Source: Bacteroidota bacterium
Lineage (GTDB): Bacteria; Bacteroidota; Bacteroidia; Bacteroidales; CAIWKO01
Length of the DNA stretch: 39,712 nucleotides
Reading direction: 5' to 3'
NCBI GenBank assembly: GCA_037133915.1
Contig: JBAXND010000040.1
Span: 1 to 39,712 of the forward strand
A program made the translations under genes and the position numbers. This document shows, one piece after another, positions 26,642-33,321 of the stretch. Below the pieces are notes generated by a model, which did no database searches, was not told the DNA's origin, and saw only the letters and a list, made by a program, of their open reading frames with translations. Each line of letters starts with the position of its first letter. Within the stretch, counting starts at the first letter, position 1.

Positions 26642-27532
26642 TTAAGCCTTTGGATGGGCTTGTTTGTAAATTGTCTTTAATTTTTCTACTGTATTGTGTG
26701 TGTAAATTTGTGTTGCCGAAAGGTTGGCATGCCCCAGCAATTCCTTCACTGCATTCAGATCGGCACCGCTGTTAAGCATATGAGTTGCAAATGTATGACG
26801 CAGCACGTGAGGACTTTTTTTATCGAGTGTGGTCACAGTGCCAAGATAATGATGCACGAGCCGGTAAATATATTTATGATATACTTTCTTTCCCGTATCA
26901 GTCACAAAGAACCAGTTCATGGCATCACCTTCACTAAAAAGTGATGTTTTCATCGCTGTATAAGCGTCAATAAGGTGCTTCAGATGCGGTCCGAAAGGGA
27001 TTTGTCTTACTTTATTTCTTTTCCCGGTTACCCTGATTACCGAATTATAGAGGTCAACGTCATGATTCGCCAGATTAACCAGTTCCGAAAGACGCATGCC
27101 GGTAGCATAAAACATCTCAAGTACCATGCGGTCGCGAAGTATGGTAAATGCATTACCGGGTTCACCCGAAACAGGCGTAAGCATGGTGTCCATGCTTTCT
27201 TTCTCCACAAAGCAGACGAGGCGCTTCGATGTTTTGGGCGATAATACCTTGTTCATCGGGTTTTCAGTAATCACGCCTTCACGGATAAGAAAACGGAAAA
27301 AGGTTTTTAAGGTGGTCTTTTTGCGGTTTACGCTCCTACTGCTGAGCTTGTGCTCCATAAGCACTGCCAGCCATGAACGAACCATCATAAAGCTGATATC
27401 TTCGGGCTTTTCGGTCTCAAACTCAGCCAGAGTATAGGCAAAGAATTGCTCAAGGTCGCTACGGTAAGAAATTACGGTATGAGATGAGTATCTTTTTTCG
27501 AACTGTATATATTGGAGAAATCTTTCCTTCAT
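26642..27532 (-). CDS. xerC: Tyrosine recombinase XerC
   Basis: A 296-residue recombinase from the ATG at 27532. The N-terminal SAM-like core-binding domain covers about 1-95. The catalytic domain has Arg in ATGMRLSELVNL, the HxxR box in HVLRHTFATHML, a His in LLGHANLSATQIYTH, and Tyr in the last block. It probably acts with XerD at dif to resolve chromosome dimers. An alternative TTG start at 27538 adds two residues but overlaps the T-run of a terminator-like repeat, so ATG is preferred. Its setting between rpsU and hpf is a core, not a mobile, context. Confidence 0.93.
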   Translation of the reverse strand: MKERFLQYIQFEKRYSSHTVISYRSDLEQFFAYTLAEFETEKPEDISFMMVRSWLAVLMEHKLSSRSVNRKKTTLKTFFRFLIREGVITENPMNKVLSPKTSKRLVCFVEKESMDTMLTPVSGEPGNAFTILRDRMVLEMFYATGMRLSELVNLANHDVDLYNSVIRVTGKRNKVRQIPFGPHLKHLIDAYTAMKTSLFSEGDAMNWFFVTDTGKKVYHKYIYRLVHHYLGTVTTLDKKSPHVLRHTFATHMLNSGADLNAVKELLGHANLSATQIYTHNTVEKLKTIYKQAHPKA

Positions 27533-27536
27533 GCAC

Positions 27537-27621
27537 AAAAAAACAGGAGTAAAACCACCCTTCCGAAATAATTTAACGTAAAATTACGCTATTTATTGCC
27601 GAAAAGCAAGCCTTACTCCTG
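27537..27621 (-). other. Long inverted repeat with T-run between rpsU and xerC
   Basis: CAGGAGTAA (27544-27552) is the exact inverse of TTACTCCTG (27613-27621), 60 bp apart. On the minus strand the second arm is followed by seven Ts that run up to the xerC start. Inside the loop is a smaller palindrome CGTAAAATTACG. It could be a terminator with a branched loop or a regulatory 5' leader of xerC. Confidence 0.45.
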
Positions 27622-27655
27622 ATACGATACTATTTATATATCTTATCGGAGACTA

Positions 27656-27850
27656 TTAATCTTCTAATTTATTAATTATCTGCTGAATATAGATTGCCTT
27701 CAGGTGACCTTCCCTTTTCTTATCAGAGGGTTTGGTGAATTTCTGACGCTCTCTTAATTCTTTTACAACACCGGTTTTCTCAAATTTCCGTTTGTATTTT
27801 TTTAATGCTTTGTCGATGTTTTCGCCTTCTTTTACAGGAATAATGATCAT
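27656..27850 (-). CDS. rpsU: 30S ribosomal protein S21
   Basis: A 64-residue protein matching S21 (IIIPVKEGENIDKALKKYKR, then KFEKTGVVKELRERQKFTKP). Basic C-terminus. It is the first gene of the group read leftwards, with a good promoter box at 27901-27908. It lies divergently from the methyltransferase gene at 28050. Confidence 0.96.
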   Translation of the reverse strand: MIIIPVKEGENIDKALKKYKRKFEKTGVVKELRERQKFTKPSDKKREGHLKAIYIQQIINKLED

Positions 27851-27900
27851 ATGACTTTTTTCTTTCTGTTAAATAATGATAATACACTGTTTTGGGAGCG

Positions 27901-27908
27901 CAAAGATA
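27901..27908 (-). promoter_or_regulatory. Promoter -7 box for rpsU
   Basis: On the minus strand TATCTTTG matches TAnnTTTG exactly, 50 bp upstream of the rpsU start. The -33 box is poor. The same octamer is used for tRNA-Pro at 31504-31511. Confidence 0.45.
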
Positions 27909-28019
27909 CAAACTTTTTTATTCTGCCTAACTTATTGATAAAAAATTTAGAGCATATATTCAGAATCGGGCATTTTTGAGTATTTCCGAACGTTACCACA
28001 TTTTAACAATCTTATTTTA

Positions 28020-28027
28020 TACTTTTG
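28020..28027 (+). promoter_or_regulatory. Promoter -7 box for the methyltransferase gene
   Basis: TACTTTTG matches TAnnTTTG and lies 22 bp before the ATG at 28050, giving a short leader. No clear TTTG box at 19-21 bp upstream was found. Confidence 0.35.
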
Positions 28028-28049
28028 CACCCTCAATTAAAATCATTCT

Positions 28050-28790
28050 ATGGCATTAGCAGAACAATTTGAGCAATCGGGCAACCGCCTGTTCCGCAAT
28101 CGTAGCTTCATTCCCGCAGTTTTATTTGTTGCAGCCACTGTCGCTATTCTGATAGACAAGAACCAATTCATTCACTTTCAGGTAATGTGGTGGAATATTT
28201 TATGTCTGCTTATCTCGATAAAAGGCTTGCTGATACGCGCCTTCACCATTGGCTACACACCCGGAGGCACTTCCGGTCGTAATACGAAAGAAGGTCAGAT
28301 TGCCGAAGTCCTTAACACCAAAGGAATTTACTCCATTGTGAGGCACCCGCTCTATCTTGGCAATTTCTTTATGTGGTTTGGAATCATACTCTACACGGCC
28401 ATTCCGTGGCTTATCGTTTTTTCTTTGGCATTCTTCTGGCTGTATTACGAACGTATAATGTTTGCCGAAGAACAATTCATCCGCAAAAAATTCGGACAGT
28501 CGTTTATTGACTGGTCATCAAAAACACCCGCTTTCATTCCCGATATCCGATTATATCAAAAAGCGGACTTGCCGTTTTCACTGAAAAATGTGCTGAAACG
28601 TGAGTATAGCGGACTTTTTGCAATGATATTCTCATTTGCCTATCTCAACGCTCTGAATAATTTTGTTCAGTACCGTCATGTTTACCTCGACCTCAAATGG
28701 CAGATTGCCGGTATTGCCGGGCTCTTGATTTATATCACACTGAGAACGCTGAAAAAATCAACGAAAATCCTGAATACAGAAGGTCGCTGA
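28050..28790 (+). CDS. Isoprenylcysteine/lipid A methyltransferase-family membrane protein
   Basis: A 246-residue membrane protein with about five hydrophobic segments. It carries the ICMT/PEMT-type SAM-binding signature RHPLYLGNFFMWFG and, further on, EEQFIRKKFGQSFIDW. It is probably an S-adenosylmethionine-dependent methyltransferase acting on a membrane lipid. The length and fold resemble the lipid A 1-phosphate methyltransferases described in Leptospira, so an outer-membrane lipid role is possible, but the acceptor is not known. It ends 25 bp before a conserved hypothetical gene, likely an operon. Confidence 0.75.
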   Translation: MALAEQFEQSGNRLFRNRSFIPAVLFVAATVAILIDKNQFIHFQVMWWNILCLLISIKGLLIRAFTIGYTPGGTSGRNTKEGQIAEVLNTKGIYSIVRHPLYLGNFFMWFGIILYTAIPWLIVFSLAFFWLYYERIMFAEEQFIRKKFGQSFIDWSSKTPAFIPDIRLYQKADLPFSLKNVLKREYSGLFAMIFSFAYLNALNNFVQYRHVYLDLKWQIAGIAGLLIYITLRTLKKSTKILNTEGR

Positions 28791-28815
28791 GCTACCTTTA
28801 CCGAAAATTCCGAAT

Positions 28816-29385
28816 GTGCATCTGATTGAACCATTTTACGCCTGGATAAACCTCTACTCTGCCGCCGAAGATGAGCATTCACCTTTTCATGGCAAGGAAT
28901 ACGACGAATTTCATTTCACCAATAAAATTTACAATCACCTGATTCATCCGCAATGGGATGAATTTGGTTCGCTGACGTTGTACCTGAAAATTCTTTATGC
29001 GGATTATTCGCGTGCCTACTGCATCATTGAAATGTTGGGCGAATGGAACGACTGCCTTTACAACGATATCATGTTCCTCAAACGTGATGTGATTGATGTG
29101 CTGATGGCTGCCGGAATCAATAAATTTATTCTCATCGGTGAGAACGTACTGGATTTTCATTTCTCAGACGACAGCTATTATCAGGAATGGTTCGAAGAGG
29201 CAGAAGACGGATGGATTGCCTGTGTTAATTTCAGAAAACACGTGGTGGAAGAATTCTGCAAAAGCAATATCGATTATTATCTGGCATTTGGCGAAAACCT
29301 CAATGATATAGGCTGGCGCAGACTTTCACCGCCGGCATTTTTCGACAAAGTTTCGGCAACCATGAGCCGACGGCTGAACCCTTAG
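28816..29385 (+). CDS. Conserved hypothetical protein of Bacteroidota type
   Basis: A 189-residue acidic cytoplasmic protein with many Trp and Tyr (FYAWINLYSAAEDEHSPFHG, then FTNKIYNHLIHPQWDEFGS, then CIIEMLGEWNDCLYNDIMF). I recognise the pattern from unnamed Bacteroidota proteins but know no function. The start is uncertain: GTG at 28816 is used here, but the reading frame continues upstream as ELPLPKIPN with no ATG, and homologues seem to begin a few residues earlier. A non-ATG start overlapping the stop of the methyltransferase gene is possible. Confidence 0.7.
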   Translation: MHLIEPFYAWINLYSAAEDEHSPFHGKEYDEFHFTNKIYNHLIHPQWDEFGSLTLYLKILYADYSRAYCIIEMLGEWNDCLYNDIMFLKRDVIDVLMAAGINKFILIGENVLDFHFSDDSYYQEWFEEAEDGWIACVNFRKHVVEEFCKSNIDYYLAFGENLNDIGWRRLSPPAFFDKVSATMSRRLNP

Positions 29386-29390
29386 TTTAG

Positions 29391-29418
29391 GGATTGGGGA
29401 TTGAGGATTGGGGATTGG
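29391..29418 (+). repeat. Four tandem copies of a GGATTGG heptamer
   Basis: Four 7-bp units in a row: GGATTGG, GGATTGA, GGATTGG, GGATTGG. They lie 6 bp after the stop of the hypothetical gene. A further degenerate unit (AGTTTGG) may follow. Such simple repeats can vary in copy number by slippage. Confidence 0.8.
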
Positions 29419-29461
29419 AGTTTGGTGTTTTTAATTTATGAACTTTCAAACTTTATAAACT

Positions 29462-30145
29462 TTAGGCACTTTTTACAGCCCGTATCATTTCGCGTTTCCC
29501 CGGCGGTCCCGGAATTTTTGTTACTTCGAATCCTGCAGCACGCAGCTGTCTTTTCACTTCACCCTTGCAGCAATAAGTGACCAGTACAGCCCCCTGTTTC
29601 ATTGATTTTGCAACGATATCAAATACATCACGCGTCCACAATTCTGGCTGCACAGCCGGTGAGAAAGCATCGAAATACACCAGATCAAAAAATGCTGATG
29701 GCGGCTGATATACTTCCAGTCTTTCTGAAATCTTATGCAGCAAAAAGTGTTCGCTTATTTCGGATGACACATTGAACGGAGCATTATGCATTGCCGAAAA
29801 AACAGCAGTCGTGTTCTCAAGTTCATTCAGGTCGGGATAATTGAGCTGTGAAATAATCTGTGAATCTATAGGAAACGGCTCTATGGCAAAATATGTTACC
29901 GAAATACGATTCCGCAATGCATATTTAAAGGTAAGCAAAGCGTTCAAACCCGTACCGAATCCAACTTCCAGAATGTTCATCGTATTCCTTCCGGCAAGCG
30001 AAAAGCGCAATCCTGCATGTATAAAAACATGCATTGATTCTGTTAGCGCGCCGTGTACGGAGTGATATTGTTCTTTCAGTTCGGGCATGTAGAGAGAATG
30101 TGAGCCGTCTTCTGTTGTAATAATTTTTCTTGAATTATCTATCAT
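29462..30145 (-). CDS. mnmD: tRNA 5-methylaminomethyl-2-thiouridine methyltransferase MnmD
   Basis: A 227-residue protein of the MnmC N-domain type. The SAM-binding motif ILEVGFGTGLNALLTF and the signature VYFDAFSPAVQPELWT, then LVTYCCKGEVKRQLRAAGFE and PGPPGKREMIRA, are diagnostic. It makes the final methylation of mnm5s2U34 in some tRNAs. It is the stand-alone methyltransferase, without the FAD oxidase half present in enterobacterial MnmC. Its ATG overlaps the stop of the upstream lipoprotein gene by 4 bp, so the two are translationally coupled. Confidence 0.9.
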   Translation of the reverse strand: MIDNSRKIITTEDGSHSLYMPELKEQYHSVHGALTESMHVFIHAGLRFSLAGRNTMNILEVGFGTGLNALLTFKYALRNRISVTYFAIEPFPIDSQIISQLNYPDLNELENTTAVFSAMHNAPFNVSSEISEHFLLHKISERLEVYQPPSAFFDLVYFDAFSPAVQPELWTRDVFDIVAKSMKQGAVLVTYCCKGEVKRQLRAAGFEVTKIPGPPGKREMIRAVKSA

Positions 30146-31446
30146 TCTCTATTGTATTGAAAAAGAATTTCCGAGGCTGTGCCTTCAGAATTAATAGTTC
30201 CCAGATATTGTCCGCCCGGCCATGCATACATATTCACGATACCACCTCCTGACTGGGGCACGACATAAAGTTTTGCGTTCACCGAATCAAAACGGACAAG
30301 ACTCGCTGAAACGCCCGGAATCAATGTATTTACGGTAGCAGCATCGTCGTCATAAACAAGAATATTATTACCTATGGCTATTGCATATTCCTTGTCAGAA
30401 AGGCGTTCTACGGAAGTAATCGTGCCCGGAGGCAATGAAACAGGATTGTAAAGATATCCGTTACTGATATCGTGAAGCTGAACATAAGCCTGCCCCATGA
30501 AATTGCCGAAAACAAGATACTGGTCAGCATACTGGTTAAACATTTTTATTACTTCGAGATTTATCGGATAATCCTGCCGTGCCGCTGTTGAGCTTAGAAA
30601 ATAGACCACCAGCTTATTGTCAACACCTGATATTTCATGTTGGTATGTAATCAGGAATTCGTCCTTCACGAGGAAGTTTTCAGGCATCCAGTTCTGATCC
30701 GTTACTTTTGATGTAAGCATTGCACCGCTAAGGTTGTAGTAATCCCAATGACCATCGCGGTATGCCACAAACAGTTTCCCGTCGTCGTACACCATATTCT
30801 CAAAATAAGGAAATGGCGGACTGTTAATAACGTCAACGTTCCACGATGGTTGCAATGAGGTCACATCATATGCGGTCAGATCTTCAGAATATTTTCCGCA
30901 TAGAAGCAGCAGGCGGTAATCGGAACTGATAGCGGAAGCAGAATAATCGGGCGGTTTAGTCATGATGGTTGATACATTGCCCGCCGTATCCACTTTTTGT
31001 ATCAGTACTTTATCAGTCAAGGATTCAACGAGGTAGATGCACTCCAGTTTTTTGGGCACAGCAGTAATCCCGATTCTTACAAATTCATTTTTTTCATTCA
31101 CCCCGTCAGAGGCTCTAATAAGCAGATAATATTCGCCTGACGGGAGATGTACATCATTGACAGCATAACTCAAATCAACCTGAAAAGTACTGTTATCAGG
31201 GTAGAATGTATATGACTTTAGTACCGGAACCATGTTCAGGTCTTCCAGAACCACGGTCACATACTCCAGCTTACGGTCGTCGGAAACGACGCCTCTGACC
31301 GCGATTTCATCAAAAACGCCGAATTGCTGGCCATCAAAAGGTGAACTGATTACAATAAGCGGGTCGCTGACATCCTGTTCCTTTTTGCAGGAATAAAATG
31401 CCAAAAGAAAAATAATTATCGTCGGGAAGTACCGCCATCTCTGCAT
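30142..31446 (-). CDS. Ig-like/beta-propeller-like lipoprotein
   Basis: A 434-residue protein with a lipoprotein signal peptide (lipobox FYSC, lipidated Cys near residue 20, followed by KKEQ). Residues about 30-130 look like an Ig-like/Big domain (IVISSPFDGQQFGVFDEIAV). The rest (about 135-434) is built of beta repeats with Gly/Asp turns (SAISSDYRLLLLCGKYSEDL), consistent with a beta-propeller. Probable surface or periplasmic anchored protein; substrate unknown. It overlaps mnmD by 4 bp and is divergent from tRNA-Pro. Confidence 0.7.
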   Translation of the reverse strand: MQRWRYFPTIIIFLLAFYSCKKEQDVSDPLIVISSPFDGQQFGVFDEIAVRGVVSDDRKLEYVTVVLEDLNMVPVLKSYTFYPDNSTFQVDLSYAVNDVHLPSGEYYLLIRASDGVNEKNEFVRIGITAVPKKLECIYLVESLTDKVLIQKVDTAGNVSTIMTKPPDYSASAISSDYRLLLLCGKYSEDLTAYDVTSLQPSWNVDVINSPPFPYFENMVYDDGKLFVAYRDGHWDYYNLSGAMLTSKVTDQNWMPENFLVKDEFLITYQHEISGVDNKLVVYFLSSTAARQDYPINLEVIKMFNQYADQYLVFGNFMGQAYVQLHDISNGYLYNPVSLPPGTITSVERLSDKEYAIAIGNNILVYDDDAATVNTLIPGVSASLVRFDSVNAKLYVVPQSGGGIVNMYAWPGGQYLGTINSEGTASEILFQYNRE

Positions 31447-31482
31447 AGTGTAAAGGTATGGAAATAATATTTATGCCGGACC

Positions 31483-31511
31483 TTTGATTGTCACTTTATT
31501 TTCTATCTTTG
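31483..31511 (+). promoter_or_regulatory. Promoter of tRNA-Pro
   Basis: TTTG at 31483-31486 and TATCTTTG at 31504-31511, with a 17-bp spacer, lie about 45 bp upstream of the tRNA. The -7 box is an exact TAnnTTTG; the spacer is slightly shorter than the usual 19-21. Confidence 0.5.
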
Positions 31512-31556
31512 CACTCCGTTTGAGCACACAGCCAAAACGGGAAGTTCATAAAATTA

Positions 31557-31631
31557 CGGGGTATAGCGTAGTCTGGTTAGCGCGCCTGCTTTGGGAGCAG
31601 GAGGTCGTAGGTTCGAATCCTACTACCCCGA
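31557..31631 (+). tRNA. tRNA-Pro(TGG)
   Basis: 75 bases. The acceptor stem is CGGGGTA/TACCCCG. The anticodon stem CCTGC/GCAGG around TTTGGGA gives TGG. The discriminator is A and CCA is not encoded. It is a single-gene unit with its own promoter and terminator. Confidence 0.96.
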
Positions 31632-31632
31632 C

Positions 31633-31669
31633 AAAAAAGGTTCTGGAATTCTTCCGGAACCTTTTTTTT
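31633..31669. terminator. Bidirectional terminator between tRNA-Pro and helicase gene
   Basis: GGTTC-T-GGAA pairs with TTCC-G-GAACC (31639-31661), flanked by an A-run on the left and a T-run on the right. It ends the plus-strand tRNA-Pro transcript and can also end the minus-strand helicase transcript, whose stop codon is at 31725. Confidence 0.88.
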
Positions 31670-31724
31670 GTCTTATCGGTTGCAAAAAATGACGGAAAAC
31701 TTAGAATAGAAGCCTGAAATACTA

Positions 31725-32996
31725 TTACCGTACACTAACCCGCGGTCTGCCGAAATATTTTTTCTTGTTGTTATTGCCGGCGGCATCTGATTCGCTGCTA
31801 TTGCGGCGCGGACGGTCGGAACTGTTGCGCTGCTGCTTAACGGCCTTCACCGGATTATGATCCATAAGCGGGAACGGATGATCGCTGATTACCGGTATTT
31901 TCTTACCAATCAGCTTTTCAATATCACGCAGATATGCTTTTTCTTCTGCATCGCAGAATGAATAGGCTGTTCCCTTGGCTCCCGCCCTGCCTGTTCGGCC
32001 GATGCGGTGAACATAGGTTTCGGCAATGTTCGATATTTCGTAGTTGATAACAAATTCCATATCTTCCACATCAATGCCGCGTGCGGCAATATCGGTAGCA
32101 ACCAAAACACGTGTTGTCTGGGCTTTGAAATTGGCAAGCGCCCGCTGACGGGCATTCTGTGCCTTATTGCCATGTATGGCTTCGGCGCTGATTTTGTTTT
32201 TGGCAAGCACCTTCACCACTTTATCCGCTCCGTGCTTGGTTCGTGTAAATACCAGAACAGTTTTGATATTTTTATCCTGCAGAATATCAATGAGCAGAGA
32301 ATTCTTATTTTCTCTATCAACAAAATAAATAAATTGTTTGACGATGTCAACCGTAGAAGCTGACGGTGTCACTTCCACTTTTTGGGGTTTATGCAGAATG
32401 GTACTTGAGAGCTTGATGATTTCAGGAGGCATGGTTGCCGAAAAGAACAACGACTGACGCTTTGCCGGAAGCACCGCGATAAGCCGTTTAACATCGTGTA
32501 TAAAGCCCATGTCTAGCATGCGGTCGGCTTCATCCAGCACAAATATTTCAACGTCTTTTAAAGAAATAAATCCCTGATTCATCAGGTCGAGCAGGCGGCC
32601 GGGTGTTGCCACCAGAATATCGACACCACGCTGCAGGATGGCTGTTTGCGGGTTCTGATTCACACCGCCAAAAACCACAGTGCTTGTTAATCCTGCAAAG
32701 CGGCCATACGCTTTAAAACTTTCGTCGATTTGAATAGCAAGTTCGCGTGTGGGTGTAACAATCAGACTTCTGATCTTGCGTTTACGGTCGTATGTTTTGT
32801 TGGCATGGAGCAATTGAAGAATCGGAATTGCGAAAGCCGCCGTTTTGCCGGTACCCGTTTGGGCGACACCCAATAAATCGGTGCCCTGGAGTACAATCGG
32901 GATGGCTTCTTTCTGAATTGGGGTTGGAGTTTTGTAACCTTCTTGTTCTAATGACCTAAGAATAGGCTCAATGATGTTTAATGACTGAAATGACAT
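31725..32996 (-). CDS. DEAD-box ATP-dependent RNA helicase (RhlE-like)
   Basis: A 423-residue helicase. Motifs in order: Q-motif PTPIQKEAIP, Walker A AQTGTGKTAAF, PTRELAIQ, DEAD in VLDEADRMLDMGF, SAT, ATDIAARGIDVE, and HRIGRTGRAG. The C-terminal tail is basic and rich in Arg, Asn and Ser (about 385-423), a typical RNA-binding extension. It probably unwinds rRNA or mRNA, for example in the cold or in ribosome assembly. The closest family is RhlE by overall shape. It is monocistronic with a promoter box at 33077-33084. Confidence 0.93.
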   Translation of the reverse strand: MSFQSLNIIEPILRSLEQEGYKTPTPIQKEAIPIVLQGTDLLGVAQTGTGKTAAFAIPILQLLHANKTYDRKRKIRSLIVTPTRELAIQIDESFKAYGRFAGLTSTVVFGGVNQNPQTAILQRGVDILVATPGRLLDLMNQGFISLKDVEIFVLDEADRMLDMGFIHDVKRLIAVLPAKRQSLFFSATMPPEIIKLSSTILHKPQKVEVTPSASTVDIVKQFIYFVDRENKNSLLIDILQDKNIKTVLVFTRTKHGADKVVKVLAKNKISAEAIHGNKAQNARQRALANFKAQTTRVLVATDIAARGIDVEDMEFVINYEISNIAETYVHRIGRTGRAGAKGTAYSFCDAEEKAYLRDIEKLIGKKIPVISDHPFPLMDHNPVKAVKQQRNSSDRPRRNSSESDAAGNNNKKKYFGRPRVSVR

Positions 32997-33321
32997 AATG
33001 TAATTAAGTAGAATCTTTTAGTGAACCAAAAACCTGGCTATTGTAGGAGGGAAAATGTCCGTAAGTGAATTTGCTGCAAAGGTACTTCTTTTTACGTTAA
33101 CTAGCACTATACGCCCGGGAACCACTGAAAGCAAGTGCCTTAGATGACACAGGACATGATTTTTTCAGGTTTATGCTTGAAGTTTATACCTGCAAAGAGG
33201 ATGTATGTATAAAAATCGCCCTCATTTTGTAGTCGTAAGGACTCTTTAAGTATTAACTGTTAACGATTACCTATAATTTATCTATTTTTATGCAATCAAT
33301 CGTGAAATTATATTGACCCTT
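32997..33321. other. Intergenic region between divergent helicase and glycine-rich protein genes
   Basis: About 325 bp without a gene. The minus-strand box TACCTTTG (33077-33084, matches TAnnTTTG) is a candidate -7 element for the helicase, about 80 bp upstream of its start. Nothing clear was seen for the plus-strand gene apart from AT-rich sequence near 33265-33290. No RNA gene or repeat was recognised. Confidence 0.5.

Noticed and set aside
26642..27532. Tyrosine recombinase as sign of an integrated element
   Set aside because: Its sequence and setting between rpsU and hpf fit the chromosomal XerC; no attachment repeats or phage genes are nearby.
31484..31717. 77-codon frame over tRNA-Pro
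   Set aside because: Overlaps the tRNA and its terminator; no recognisable protein.
33313..33321. TTG start three codons upstream for the glycine-rich protein
   Set aside because: The ATG at 33322 gives a normal MKK signal-peptide start, so the longer form is unlikely.
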